From the NCBI RefSeq assembly GCF_000261365.1, contig NZ_AJVC01000002.1:124001-188000 (forward strand): DNA of 64,000 nucleotides. The letters run 5' to 3'. Positions 6,893 through 16,451 of this stretch are shown here, piece after piece. A program made the position numbers and the translations under genes. The notes under the pieces are model-generated. The model had not been told where the DNA came from, did no database searches, and saw only the letters and a program-made list of their open reading frames with translations. Every line of letters begins with the position of its first letter. The first letter of the stretch is position 1. The DNA comes from Herbaspirillum sp. GW103. GTDB lineage: Bacteria > Pseudomonadota > Gammaproteobacteria > Burkholderiales > Burkholderiaceae_D.

Positions 6893-7000
6893 GATATTGC
6901 ACTATTATCGCAACATTCCTGCCCAGCTCAAGTTAAAAGTGTGAAATCGCTCTTTTATATGGCGACGTGGGGGCATTTCCATTGAAAAAGCGATATTGCA
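6893..7000. promoter_or_regulatory. Repeated GATATTGCA motifs upstream of hipB
   Basis: The 9-mer GATATTGCA occurs at 6893-6901 and again at 6992-7000 in the AT-rich region before hipB. HipB-type repressors usually bind several spaced operators, so these are candidates. The motif is short and the assignment is tentative. Confidence 0.35.
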
Positions 7001-7055
7001 TCTTTAATGCCGGGTAAGCTTCCCAGGTTATCTGTGTGCAGGCCAGAAACAATAA

Positions 7056-7087
7056 CGCCGCGCGACTGCAGTCACAGCGGCGCGGCG
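7056..7087 (-). terminator. GC-rich hairpin after gabD
   Basis: CGCCGCGC (7056-7063) and GCGCGGCG (7080-7087) form an 8-bp stem. On the minus strand it is followed by GTTATTGTTT. It sits 65 bp past the gabD stop and probably ends the gab operon. Confidence 0.5.
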
Positions 7088-7151
7088 GCTTGCAGCCGGT
7101 AATGCAAAACTACCGGCGCGGGTCAGTGGATGTGGTGAGCCATCTGGCCGC

Positions 7152-8609
7152 TCAGATCCCCCCCATGCACAAATACTTCACGACCAGATAATCATCGATC
7201 CCATAGTGCGATCCTTCACGCCCCAATCCCGACTGCTTGACCCCGCCAAACGGCGCGACCTCATTGGAGATGAGCCCGGTATTGATCCCCACCATGCCCG
7301 ACTCCAGCCCTTCGGCCACACGCCAGATGCGGCCGATGTCGCGTGAGTAGAAATAACTGGCCAGGCCGAATTCGGTATCGTTGGCCAGGGCCACCGCTTC
7401 CTCATCGGTCTTGAAACGGAACAGCGGTGCCATCGGTCCGAAGGTCTCTTCACGCGCCACCTGCATGGCCGGGGTCACTTCAGCCAGCACGGTGGGCTCG
7501 AAGAAGCTGTGACCCAGCGCATGACGCTTGCCACCCAGCAGCACGCGCGCGCCCTTGGCGACGGCATCGGCGATGTGCTGCTCGACCTTCCTGACGGCCT
7601 GTTCGTTGATCAGCGGACCTTGCGTCACACCGTTCTCCATGCCATCGCCGACCTTCAGTTTCTTGACCGCTTCCACCAGCTTGGCAGCGAAGGCGTCATA
7701 CACCCCATCCTGCACGTAAATCCGGTTGGCACAGACGCAGGTCTGACCGGCGTTGCGATACTTGGAGGCAATCGCCCCTTCCACGGCAGCATCCAGGTCG
7801 GCATCGTCAAAGACGATGAAGGGCGCATTGCCGCCCAGTTCCAGCGAGAGTTTCTTGATGCTCGATGCACTCTGTTCCATCAGCAGCTTGCCCACGCCCG
7901 TGGAGCCGGTGAAACTGATCTTGCGCACGATGGGGTTGGAGGTCATCTCGCCACCGATCTCCTTGGGAGTGCCGGTGACCACGCTGAACACACCCGCCGG
8001 CACACCGGCACGTTCGGCCAGCACGGCCAGGGCCAACGCGGAGAAAGGCGTGGCTTCAGCGGGCTTCAAGACCATCGGACAACCCGCGGCCAGTGCCGGG
8101 CCGGCCTTGCGGGTAATCATTGCAGCGGGGAAATTCCACGGCGTGATCGCCGCGCAGACCCCGATGGCTTCCTTGATGACCACGATGCGATTGGACGGCG
8201 AAGGCGAGGGAATGGTATCGCCATAGGTGCGTTTGCCTTCTTCTGCAAACCACTCGATGAAGGAAGCGGCATAGCCGATTTCGCCCTTGGCCTCGGCCAG
8301 CGGCTTGCCTTGCTCGGCGGTCATGATCAGGGCCAGGTCGTCGGCATTGGCCATCATCAGTTCGTACCAGCGGCGCAGGATCGCGCTGCGCTCCTTGGCG
8401 GTCTTCTTCTTCCAGGCCGGCCAGGCGGCGTTGGCGGCTTCGATGGCGCGGCGGGTTTCGGCCGCGCCCATCATGGGCACGCTGCCCAGCAGGGTGCCAT
8501 TGGCCGGATTGTGGACCTCAAGCTTGGCACCCTGGTCGGCATCGCACCACTGGCCGTTCAGATAGGCCTGCTGACGCAGCAGGGAAGGATCGTTGAGTTG
8601 TTGCAGCAT
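7152..8609 (-). CDS. gabD: NAD(P)-dependent succinate-semialdehyde dehydrogenase
   Basis: A 485-residue aldehyde dehydrogenase. ITPWNFPAAMITRK binds the cofactor, FTGSTGVG is the Rossmann turn, LELGGNAPF carries the general base Glu257 and NAGQTCVCANR the nucleophile Cys291. The length and the CVCANR signature fit GabD. It oxidises succinate semialdehyde to succinate, the second step of GABA catabolism. It is the last gene of the gabT/ABC-transporter/gabD unit on the minus strand, 30 bp after a permease gene. Glutarate-semialdehyde dehydrogenase activity is a close alternative for this family. A GC-rich hairpin follows. Confidence 0.93.
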   Translation of the reverse strand: MLQQLNDPSLLRQQAYLNGQWCDADQGAKLEVHNPANGTLLGSVPMMGAAETRRAIEAANAAWPAWKKKTAKERSAILRRWYELMMANADDLALIMTAEQGKPLAEAKGEIGYAASFIEWFAEEGKRTYGDTIPSPSPSNRIVVIKEAIGVCAAITPWNFPAAMITRKAGPALAAGCPMVLKPAEATPFSALALAVLAERAGVPAGVFSVVTGTPKEIGGEMTSNPIVRKISFTGSTGVGKLLMEQSASSIKKLSLELGGNAPFIVFDDADLDAAVEGAIASKYRNAGQTCVCANRIYVQDGVYDAFAAKLVEAVKKLKVGDGMENGVTQGPLINEQAVRKVEQHIADAVAKGARVLLGGKRHALGHSFFEPTVLAEVTPAMQVAREETFGPMAPLFRFKTDEEAVALANDTEFGLASYFYSRDIGRIWRVAEGLESGMVGINTGLISNEVAPFGGVKQSGLGREGSHYGIDDYLVVKYLCMGGI

Positions 8610-8639
8610 GTCGTTTCTCCGTCAGGGAAGGTACAGGGC

Positions 8640-9473
8640 TCAGAAGCGCGCTGCGGCCTTGTTGCGCCCGCGCAGCCATTCCAGGGCCAGCAGCAGGCAG
8701 GTCGAAAACACGATCAGGATCGTCGCCAGGGCGGCGATGGTCGGGCTGATGTTGTCCTTGATGCCGGCAAACATCTGACGCGGCAGGGTGGCTTGCTCGG
8801 GCCCGGCCACGAACAGGGTGAGAACCACTTCATCGAAGGAAGTTGCAAAAGCGAACAAAGCCCCCGAGATCAGTCCCGGCGCAATCACCGGCAAGGTGAT
8901 GCGGAAGAAGGTGCGCAAGGGGCTCGCCCCCAGGCTCAGGCTGGCGCGCACCAGGTTGTGATTGAAGCCCTGCAGCGTGGCCAGCACGGTGGTGACCACG
9001 AAGGGTGCGCCCAGCGCCGCATGCGCCAGGATCAGGCCGAGGTAGCTGTCGGCCAGACCGATGCGCGCGAAGAACAGATACACGCCCACCCCCACCACGA
9101 CCACCGGCACGATCATGGGCGAAATCAGAATCGCCATGACGATGCCCTTGCCACGGAAATCGGCCTTGTTCAGCCCGACCGCCGCCAGCGTGCCCAGTAC
9201 GGTGGCAATGACGGTCGCGGCCGGAGCGACGATGAAGCTGTTCTGTGCGGCGCGCACCCATTCGTCGGAGGTGAACAGGTTCTCGTACCAGCGCAGCGAG
9301 AAGCCCTGGATGGGATACATCAGGAAACTGCTGTCGGAGAAGGACAGCGGAATCATCACCAGGATAGGCAAGACCAGGAACAGCAGTACCAGCAGGTTGA
9401 AACTGCGCGAGGCAAAGAACCAGGCGCGTTCCACCAGCGAGGTGTAGGGCGGAAACAGAGGGGGTTTGTTCAT
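8640..9473 (-). CDS. ABC transporter permease, PotC-type
   Basis: A 277-residue inner-membrane protein with six hydrophobic segments: one at about 26-48, then a periplasmic segment SSFLMYPIQGFSLRWYENLF typical of PotC-like permeases. The EAA loop reads LVRASLSLGASPLRTFFRITLP region at about 175-200 and contacts the ATPase. It pairs with the longer permease upstream (40 bp away). It belongs to the polyamine/opine/amino-acid-like ABC family. Being between gabT and gabD, it probably carries GABA or a related omega-amino acid or polyamine. Confidence 0.87.
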   Translation of the reverse strand: MNKPPLFPPYTSLVERAWFFASRSFNLLVLLFLVLPILVMIPLSFSDSSFLMYPIQGFSLRWYENLFTSDEWVRAAQNSFIVAPAATVIATVLGTLAAVGLNKADFRGKGIVMAILISPMIVPVVVVGVGVYLFFARIGLADSYLGLILAHAALGAPFVVTTVLATLQGFNHNLVRASLSLGASPLRTFFRITLPVIAPGLISGALFAFATSFDEVVLTLFVAGPEQATLPRQMFAGIKDNISPTIAALATILIVFSTCLLLALEWLRGRNKAAARF

Positions 9474-9513
9474 GGTGTATTTCCTGAATTCTTCGGTGGA
9501 TTCTTCAATGGCT

Positions 9514-10797
9514 TCAGCTCATGCCCACATCGACCTTGGCAAAGCGACGATAGACGCCGTACAGCACCAGGGTCGCCGCCAGCAACAGGCTGCCCAGGGC
9601 ACAGGCCATGCCCCAGTTGATGGTGGTGTTGATGAAGTAGGCGATGAAGTAGCTCACCATCTGTTCATTCGGTCCGCCCAGGAGCGCCGGTGTGATGTAG
9701 TAGCCACCGGCCATGATGAACACCAGCAGCACGCCCGCACCGATGCCCGGATAGGTCTGCGGCACGTACACGCGCCAGAAGGCGGCGAAGGGATGGCTGC
9801 CCAGCGACACGGCGGCCTTGAGATAGGTGGGCGGCACCGACTTCATGACGCTGTAGAGCGGCAGGATCATGAAGGGCAGCAGGATGTGGGTCATCGAGAT
9901 GTAGACCCCCACGCGATTGAATACCAGCTCCAGCGGCGAGTGCGTGAGACCGGTCAGCATCAGCGCCTTGTTGACCAGTCCTTCCGATTGCAGCAGCACG
10001 ATCCAGGCGGCCACGCGCACCAGGATCGAGGTCCAGAAGGGAATGAGCACCAGGATCATCAGCAGGTTGGCGCGGCGCTCCGGCATGGTGGAGAGCCAGT
10101 AGGCCAGCGGATAGGCCAGCAGCAGGGTGATGATGGTGACCACTGCGCTCATCCACAGCGTGCGGCCGAAGATGGTGCGGTAGATGGCCGATTCGGGGGC
10201 GACAGCTTCGATATCACCGAAGACGTTCTGGCGCAGGTCCAGCGAAGCCAGCAGGTAGTAGGGAGAATAGAGCGAGCCGTTCTGGGCAATCACGCGCCAT
10301 ACCTCGGGCTGGCCCCATTGTTCATTGAGGGCGATGATGGCCTCGCGCGCGGCAGCCGGGCTCAAGGCTTTGCCATCGGCATCGCGCAGCGGCATGGCAC
10401 GTGTCGTACCCATCACCAGCGAGCGCGCACCGGCGAATTCGATATTCAGGCGCCGCGCCAGATTGCCGGCGGTGGTGTCTTCCTTGGCGCGGGCCAGGTC
10501 TTCTGCCAGGGCGGAATAGGCCTGGTCGGGCAGGGCCGAGCGGCGATCCCACTTCGACAGGACCGCCACGGTCTGTGGCAGGGTGGTGGCGACTTCCGGA
10601 TTCTCGATGGCGCGCTGCAGAAGGACCACGATGGGGGCCACGAAGGTCAGCAGCAGGAAGATCGCCAGCGGTGCGATCAGGGCCATTGCGCCCAGGCGCT
10701 TGCGGGTCTGGGCGGCGCGCAGGTCGCGCTTGAGTTGCTGCGGATCAGGTTCGGCCAGGGGCATGGCGGCGGCGGAGCGGGTGGCGATGGTGGTCAT
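9514..10797 (-). CDS. ABC transporter permease, PotB-type with large periplasmic insertion
   Basis: A 427-residue permease, clearly longer than the usual 280-310 residues. A cytoplasmic N-terminus and one membrane segment (about 36-62) are followed by a hydrophilic region of roughly 140 residues (about 65-205) before the remaining five segments. The conserved EAA-like loop is around TYLKAAVSLGSHPFAAFWRV. Long-loop permeases of this kind occur in some spermidine/putrescine-like systems. It lies 82 bp downstream of the binding-protein gene and 40 bp upstream of the second permease. The insertion could contact the binding protein; that is inference. Confidence 0.85.
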   Translation of the reverse strand: MTTIATRSAAAMPLAEPDPQQLKRDLRAAQTRKRLGAMALIAPLAIFLLLTFVAPIVVLLQRAIENPEVATTLPQTVAVLSKWDRRSALPDQAYSALAEDLARAKEDTTAGNLARRLNIEFAGARSLVMGTTRAMPLRDADGKALSPAAAREAIIALNEQWGQPEVWRVIAQNGSLYSPYYLLASLDLRQNVFGDIEAVAPESAIYRTIFGRTLWMSAVVTIITLLLAYPLAYWLSTMPERRANLLMILVLIPFWTSILVRVAAWIVLLQSEGLVNKALMLTGLTHSPLELVFNRVGVYISMTHILLPFMILPLYSVMKSVPPTYLKAAVSLGSHPFAAFWRVYVPQTYPGIGAGVLLVFIMAGGYYITPALLGGPNEQMVSYFIAYFINTTINWGMACALGSLLLAATLVLYGVYRRFAKVDVGMS

Positions 10798-10879
10798 GTC
10801 TCGGGTGTCCGGTGGCAGCGGAATTCAAGACAGCGATCCGGCCAGCGCAGGCGGGATCGCTGTCGGGCAGCATGCAGGC

Positions 10880-11923
10880 TTACTTCGCGATCCAGGAAGC
10901 GAAGCGCTGCTCAAGTTCCTCGCCGTGGTCGGTCCAGAACTGCAGGCTCAGTTTCAACGCATCCTTGGCATTGTTGGGAGAAGTCGGCAGGTTGCTCAGG
11001 GTCTTGGCGTCGAGCAGCTTCAAGGCCCCCTTGCTGACGGGACCGTAGGCGATGTTGTCGGCGTAGACCTTCTGGTTTTCCGGCTGGCTGGCAAAGCTGA
11101 TGAACTTCTCGGCCAGGGCCTTGTTCGGCGAACCCTTCGGGATCACCCAGTAATCCAGGGTATAGACGCTGCCGTTCCACACCACCTTGAGGTTCTTGCC
11201 TTCGCGCTGGGCCGCGTCGATACGGCCGTTGTAGGCATTGGCCATGACCACGTCACCCGAGGCCAGGAACTGCGCCGGCAGGGCGCCGGCATCCCACCAC
11301 TGGATGTTGGGTTTCAACTGGTCCAGCTTCTTGAAGGCACGATCCACGCCTTCCTTGGTGGAGAGCACCTTGTAGACATCCTTGGCCGGCACGCCATCGG
11401 CCATCAGCGCGAACTCCAGGTTGTACTGGGCGCTCTTCTTCATGCCGCGCTTGCCGGGGAATTTCTTGGTATCCCAGAAATCGGCCCAGCTGGTCGGCGC
11501 GGTCTTGAGCTTGTCGGCGTTGTAGGCCAGCACGGTGGACCAGACGAAGGCACCCATGCCGCATTCGCTGACGGTGGCTTCGGGGATGTAGTCGTTCTTC
11601 TTGATGGTCTTGACCAGGTCCAGCTTTTCGATCAGGCCATCGTCACAGGCGCGGGTCAAGTCGCCGCCATCGATTTCCACCACGTCCCAGCTGACCTTCT
11701 TGGTCTCGACCATGGCCTTGACCTTGGCCAGTTCGCCGTTGAACTCGGCGGTCACGACCTTGGTGCCGGTGCTCTTCTCGAAGGGCTCCACGTAGGCGAC
11801 CTTCTGCGCATTGCCATTGGCGCCACCGAAGTTGACCAGGGTCAGTTCTGCGGCAGAAGCCGTACCGGAAAACAGCAAGCCCAGGAAGAGCGGGGACAGC
11901 AGGGCGGGTGTCAGGCGTTTCAT
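10880..11923 (-). CDS. ABC transporter periplasmic binding protein, PotD/F-like
   Basis: A 347-residue exported protein. A signal peptide at 1-24 (MKRLTPALLSPLFLGLLFSG, cleaved about ASA|AE) leads into ELTLVNFGGANGNAQKVAYV, typical of the spermidine/putrescine-like family. It is acidic and lysine-rich with no membrane segment after the signal. It supplies substrate to the two permeases. The gabT/gabD setting suggests GABA, 5-aminovalerate or a polyamine as ligand; the sequence alone does not choose. It lies between the ATPase gene (177 bp gap) and the permease genes. Confidence 0.88.
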   Translation of the reverse strand: MKRLTPALLSPLFLGLLFSGTASAAELTLVNFGGANGNAQKVAYVEPFEKSTGTKVVTAEFNGELAKVKAMVETKKVSWDVVEIDGGDLTRACDDGLIEKLDLVKTIKKNDYIPEATVSECGMGAFVWSTVLAYNADKLKTAPTSWADFWDTKKFPGKRGMKKSAQYNLEFALMADGVPAKDVYKVLSTKEGVDRAFKKLDQLKPNIQWWDAGALPAQFLASGDVVMANAYNGRIDAAQREGKNLKVVWNGSVYTLDYWVIPKGSPNKALAEKFISFASQPENQKVYADNIAYGPVSKGALKLLDAKTLSNLPTSPNNAKDALKLSLQFWTDHGEELEQRFASWIAK

Positions 11924-12100
11924 TGTTGTTCCTCGTTGGTTATCGTGCGTGTTGACTGTGTTGACGGTGTTGAACTTGGTAAAAACCGAGCGGCATTCTG
12001 GGTTGCCTTGCTCTTCGAACGGGACTGCTGAACATCAGGTGCGACAAAAGAACAAAAACGGAATAACTCAAAAAACTAAGTAAACGGGAGTATCTGAAAA

Positions 12101-13243
12101 TCAGAGGAAGCAGCGCAGACGGTCCTGCGCCACGTGCAGCACCACACTGCTGCCTTCGCTCAGTCCGGCCAGGGCCGGGTCGGACAGTGAGAGCTTGACG
12201 AAGCAATCGTCCTGCCCCGTGACCGTGCAGCGCACGCGCACGTGATCCCCAAAATAGATCAGCCCGGCGATGGTGGCGCGAATGCTGTTGGGTTCGGCGC
12301 TGCCGCCGGCGGCCAGGCGGATGCGTTCCGGACGCACGCAGGCGGCGATGGTTTGTCCGGCATGGGCGCGATGCACGTTCAGTCCGGTGACCACCGTGCC
12401 ATCGGCCAGGCGCACCGTGCAGTGTTCGCCCTGCACGGATTCCACGGTGCCGGTGAAGCGGTTGTTGTCGCCGATGAAGTTGGCGACGAACTGATTGTCG
12501 GGATATTCGTAGAGCTCGGTGACCGGGGCCAGTTGCTGGATCACGCCCTGGTCGAAGACGGCCACGCGGTCCGACATGGTGAGCGCTTCGCTCTGGTCGT
12601 GGGTGACGTAGACGAAGGTCACGCCCAGGCGCTTGTGCAGGGCCTTCAGTTCGAGCTGCATGTGTTCGCGCAGTTGCTTGTCGAGCGCGCCCAGCGGTTC
12701 ATCCATCAACACCAGTTGCGGATCGAACACCAGCGTGCGGGCCAGCGCCACGCGCTGCTGCTGGCCACCGGAGAGCTGGGTCGGATAGCGGTCGCCGAAC
12801 TTGCCCATCTGCACCATGTCCAGCGCCTGCTTGACCTTGGCTTCGCGGGTGGCGCGGTCCATCTTGCGCACCGACAGCGGATAGGCCACGTTCTGTGCAA
12901 TGGTCATGTGCGGGAACAGCGCATAGTTCTGGAATACCATGCCGATGTTGCGCTTGTGGGGCGGCACACGGTTGAGCAACTGGCCATCGAGACGGATCTC
13001 GCCGCCGGTCGGGAACTCGAAACCGGCCAGCATCATCAGGCAAGTGGTCTTGCCGGAGCCGGAGGGGCCCAGCAGGGTCAGGAATTCTCCACGGCGAATC
13101 TCCAGATCCAGATTCTTGACGATCAGGTTTTCGCCATCGTAGGTTTTCTTCACGCCGCAGAACTGCACCAGCACGTCAGTGCCGCTGCCGGCGGCCGGCG
13201 CGTGTGCTTGCGCCGATTGCTTCATTGCATGAGCTGCCATCAT
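12101..13243 (-). CDS. ABC transporter ATP-binding protein, PotA-type
   Basis: About 380 residues from the chosen ATG at 13243, which has AGAGGAT just upstream; a longer frame reaching back to 13321 lacks such a site. Walker A is [12 protein letters not shown]-loop [11 protein letters not shown], signature LSGGQQQR, Walker [12 protein letters not shown] and switch His in [10 protein letters not shown]. The C-terminal ~120 residues form a TOBE domain. It energises the transporter encoded by the next three genes. It follows gabT by 81 bp, so the operon starts at gabT. Confidence 0.92.
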   Translation of the reverse strand: MMAAHAMKQSAQAHAPAAGSGTDVLVQFCGVKKTYDGENLIVKNLDLEIRRGEFLTLLGPSGSGKTTCLMMLAGFEFPTGGEIRLDGQLLNRVPPHKRNIGMVFQNYALFPHMTIAQNVAYPLSVRKMDRATREAKVKQALDMVQMGKFGDRYPTQLSGGQQQRVALARTLVFDPQLVLMDEPLGALDKQLREHMQLELKALHKRLGVTFVYVTHDQSEALTMSDRVAVFDQGVIQQLAPVTELYEYPDNQFVANFIGDNNRFTGTVESVQGEHCTVRLADGTVVTGLNVHRAHAGQTIAACVRPERIRLAAGGSAEPNSIRATIAGLIYFGDHVRVRCTVTGQDDCFVKLSLSDPALAGLSEGSSVVLHVAQDRLRCFL

Positions 13244-13324
13244 CGATCCTCTCTTATCCTCAGGGCCGGATACTTCGTCCGGCCCTTCTAACCCACTGCT
13301 GAAAGCTGCCTTGCAATGCAAGAC

Positions 13325-14605
13325 TCAGGCCAGCTTGATCGCCTTGGACAGGATGCCCAGTGCCTCATCCATGACGGTATCGGGAATCGTCAGCGGGAAC
13401 AAGAAGCGGATCACGTTGCCGTAGCTGCCGCAGGACAGCAGCAGCAAGCCATTGTTCAGAGCATGCTGCTGGACCTTCCTGGTGTAGTCCGCATCCGGCT
13501 TTCCGGTGGCGGGGTCGGCAAACTCCACGGCCACCATCGCACCCACGCCGCGCACTTCGGCGATCTGCGGCACGGTCGAGCGCAGTTCCTTCAGATGCTC
13601 CTGCAGCTTGTCGCCCAGGCGCTGACCACGGGCCACCAGTTTTTCTTCTTCCATCACATCCAAGACCGCCAGTGCCGAGGCAATGGCCAGCGGGTTGCCC
13701 GCATAGGTGCCGCCAAGGCCGCCGGCGGCGGGTGCATCCATGATCTCGGCGCGACCGCACACCGCCGACAGCGGCATGCCACCGGCCAGGCTCTTGGCCA
13801 TGGTCATCAGGTCGGGCAGGACATCGTAATGTTCCATCGCAAACAGCTTGCCGGTGCGGCCATAACCGGACTGCACTTCATCAGCGATCAAGAGGATGCC
13901 GTGCTCATCGCAGATGGCGCGCAGGCCGCGCATGAAGTCGGCCGGGGCAGCATAGAAACCACCTTCGCCCTGCACGGGTTCCAGGATGATGGCGGCCACG
14001 CGTTTGGCTTCGATGTCGCTCTTGAAGAGACCCTTGACGGCCTCCAGCGCATCCTCGCTGGTGATGCCGTGCAAGGCGCTGGGGTAGGGGGCATGGAAGA
14101 CGTCGCCGGGGAAGGGACCGAAGCCCAGTTTGTAGGGCGCGACCTTGCCGGTGAGCGCCATGCCCATCATGGTCCGGCCATGGAAACCGCCGGCGAAGGC
14201 GATCACGCCGGGGCGGCCGGTGTGGGCGCGGGCGATCTTGATGGCGTTTTCCACGGCCTCGGCGCCGGTGGAGAAGAAGGCGGTCTTCTTGGGATAGTTG
14301 CCCGGGGTCACCGCGTTGATGCGCTCGGCCAGTTCCACGTAGCTGGCGTAGGGCACGATCTGGTAGGCGGTGTGGGTGAACTTGTCGAGCTGGGCGCGCA
14401 TGGCGTCGAGCAGCTTGGGATGGCGGTGGCCGGTGTTGAGCACGGCGATGCCGGCGGCGAAGTCGATGAAGCGGCGGCCCTCCACGTCCCACAGCTCGGC
14501 ATTGGACGCGCGTTCGGCGTAGAAGTCGCACATCACGCCGACGCCGCGCGGGGTGGCGGCATTCTTTCGTTCTTGCAGCGCTTGGTTGGTGGCCTTGCTG
14601 GTCAT
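13325..14605 (-). CDS. gabT: 4-aminobutyrate aminotransferase
   Basis: A 426-residue class III aminotransferase. ATG 14605 is preferred over a longer frame because GGAGCAAGCC precedes it and MTSKATNQALQERKNAATPR is a usual GabT start. PLP lysine is Lys271 in TMAKSLAGG; ADEVQSGYGRTG supplies Asp242; FSTGAEAVENAIKIAR binds the phosphate. It transfers the amino group of GABA to 2-oxoglutarate, giving succinate semialdehyde for GabD. It is the first gene of the operon and is divergent from the MocR regulator. 5-aminovalerate is a known alternative substrate of the family. Confidence 0.93.
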   Translation of the reverse strand: MTSKATNQALQERKNAATPRGVGVMCDFYAERASNAELWDVEGRRFIDFAAGIAVLNTGHRHPKLLDAMRAQLDKFTHTAYQIVPYASYVELAERINAVTPGNYPKKTAFFSTGAEAVENAIKIARAHTGRPGVIAFAGGFHGRTMMGMALTGKVAPYKLGFGPFPGDVFHAPYPSALHGITSEDALEAVKGLFKSDIEAKRVAAIILEPVQGEGGFYAAPADFMRGLRAICDEHGILLIADEVQSGYGRTGKLFAMEHYDVLPDLMTMAKSLAGGMPLSAVCGRAEIMDAPAAGGLGGTYAGNPLAIASALAVLDVMEEEKLVARGQRLGDKLQEHLKELRSTVPQIAEVRGVGAMVAVEFADPATGKPDADYTRKVQQHALNNGLLLLSCGSYGNVIRFLFPLTIPDTVMDEALGILSKAIKLA

Positions 14606-14694
14606 GGCTTGCTCCGATCTTGCTTCGTTGAATGGCGCCTCAGGGCGCAGAAATGGGCAGGAAATTGCTGAATCGGGAAACAATATAAAACCGC

Positions 14695-14742
14695 AGTGGC
14701 ACTGTAATATAGAGCCAATTTCAAATATTTGATGGTGCCACT
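14695..14742. promoter_or_regulatory. Inverted repeat in the gabT-gabR intergenic region
   Basis: AGTGGCAC (14695-14702) and GTGCCACT (14735-14742) form a perfect inverted repeat about 40 bp apart centre to centre. The second arm reaches the regulator's start codon. Placement between divergent gabT and the MocR gene makes it a plausible operator. MocR proteins often use direct repeats, so the exact binding unit is uncertain. Confidence 0.45.
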
Positions 14743-16313
14743 TGAAACTCGCCTCCTTGTCCGACTATCTGCTGCTGCGCATCAATCGTTCGCCGGTCAG
14801 GCCCGCACCGGGCAAGGGCAAGGCCGCGAGCAGCCGTGAAAGCGGCGCAGCGAAGTCCCTTAAAAACGGGAAATCCGGCAGTGAACGCATGCCCGTCAAT
14901 CGCCAGATCTACCAGTTGATCCGTGAGGCCATCCTGGCCCACACCTTGCCTGCGGGGATGCAGTTGCCCTCATCGCGTGACCTGGCACTGGAGCTGGGGA
15001 CCTCGCGCAACACGGTGACCTATGCCTATGAACAGTTGCTGGCCGAGGGGTATCTGGAGAGTCGCACCGGGTCCGGCACCTTCGTGGCCGATACGGCACC
15101 CGACCAGATTCCCGAGGCGGTGGAGCGCAAGGAGCCGTTGACCGACCCTTCCGGCAAGTCCGAACTCTCGGCGCGCGGGGCCCTGCTCACGCGCCAGGCC
15201 GGCGTGGGCGAACGCCAGTGGGGCGCCTTCATGCCGGGCGTGCCTGATGTGACCTGTGTGCCGCACAAGATCTGGGGACGCCTGCAGAACAAGCACTGGC
15301 GCCGTTCCAGTTCGGACTTGCTGACCTATGGCCCCGGTGCCGGTTATGCCGGACTGCGCGAGCAGATTGCCGAGTACCTGCGCGTGGCGCGCTCGGTCAA
15401 TTGCACGCCCTCGCAGGTGCTCATCACCACCGGCATCCATCAGTCCATCGACATCGTGGTCAAGCTGCTGGGCGAGCATGGTGATACCGCCTGGGTGGAG
15501 GACCCGTGCTACTGGGGCACCCGCAGCGTACTCAATTCGCTGGGCATCCAGTCGGTGCCCATTGCGGTGGATCAGGAGGGCATGCGCATGCGGCTGGCCA
15601 ATCTGCGCCGTCCTCCGCGCTTCATCTGCACCACCCCCTCGCACCAGTATCCGCTGGGCATGGTGATGAGCCTGTCGCGGCGGCGCATGCTGCTGGAGTA
15701 CGCGGCCACGCACAAGGTATGGATCATCGAGGATGACTACGACAGCGAATTCCGATACGGCGGCCGTCCGCTGGCCTCGCTGCAGGGCATGGATACGCAG
15801 GACCGGGTGCTGTACATGGGCACTTTCAGCAAGATCATGTTTCCGGGGCTGCGCATCGGTTTTCTGGTGGTACCGGAGTCATTGGCCAAGGCGTTTGCCA
15901 CCGGCATCGCGGAGTTGTATCGCAACGGTCAGGTATTTTTGCAGGCCACGCTGGCCGACTTCATGGCCGAGGGCCACTTCGCTTCGCACATCCGCAAGAT
16001 GCGCGTGCTCTATGCCGAGCGGCTGCAACTGCTGCAGCAGGCCATCAATCGTCATTTCGGCGAGAAGATGACCATCACCGGCGGCGAGGCCGGATTGCAC
16101 CTGGTGCTGGGTTTGCCGCAGGAGTGCGACGATGTGCTTATCTGTGAACAGGCGCTGGCGGCGGGCATCGTCGTGCGTCCGCTGTCGCGGTACTACATGG
16201 CTGCACGGGGAGCGCGACGGGGATTGCTGCTGGGGTATGCGAGCGTGCCCAATGATGAGATTGCGCGCGCCTTCGACCAGTTGGCGGCGGTGATCAAGCC
16301 GCATTTGGCCTGA
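14742..16313 (+). CDS. MocR/GntR-family regulator with aminotransferase domain, GabR-like
   Basis: A 523-residue protein, start TTG at 14742 (LASLSDYLLLRINRSPVRP follows, a usual N-terminus of this group). Residues 50-117 are a GntR winged helix (QLPSSRDLALELGTSRNTV, then YLESRTGSGTFVAD). Residues about 160-515 are a fold-type I aminotransferase domain with PLP-binding Lys364 in GTFSKIMFPGLRIG. GabR senses GABA plus PLP and activates the gab genes while repressing itself. Divergence from gabT with an inverted repeat between fits this. Other MocR roles cannot be excluded. Confidence 0.87.
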   Translation: MKLASLSDYLLLRINRSPVRPAPGKGKAASSRESGAAKSLKNGKSGSERMPVNRQIYQLIREAILAHTLPAGMQLPSSRDLALELGTSRNTVTYAYEQLLAEGYLESRTGSGTFVADTAPDQIPEAVERKEPLTDPSGKSELSARGALLTRQAGVGERQWGAFMPGVPDVTCVPHKIWGRLQNKHWRRSSSDLLTYGPGAGYAGLREQIAEYLRVARSVNCTPSQVLITTGIHQSIDIVVKLLGEHGDTAWVEDPCYWGTRSVLNSLGIQSVPIAVDQEGMRMRLANLRRPPRFICTTPSHQYPLGMVMSLSRRRMLLEYAATHKVWIIEDDYDSEFRYGGRPLASLQGMDTQDRVLYMGTFSKIMFPGLRIGFLVVPESLAKAFATGIAELYRNGQVFLQATLADFMAEGHFASHIRKMRVLYAERLQLLQQAINRHFGEKMTITGGEAGLHLVLGLPQECDDVLICEQALAAGIVVRPLSRYYMAARGARRGLLLGYASVPNDEIARAFDQLAAVIKPHLA

Positions 16314-16451
16314 GCCGATGCGGGGGGATCCCGGAAGGGGTGGATTTTCGTCTGTATGAAGAAACTCTTTCGCGAACCCGGGAGTGGTTGAGGGGTGGGC
16401 GCTATCCTAAGATATCCTCCGTCCAGTGATCAATACCGTGAAGGATTTTCC

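Noticed and set aside
7509..9620. 703-codon plus-strand open frame opposite gabD and a permease gene
   Set aside because: It is the antisense shadow of two well-supported genes in GC-rich DNA, with His/Gln/Gly-rich nonsense composition.
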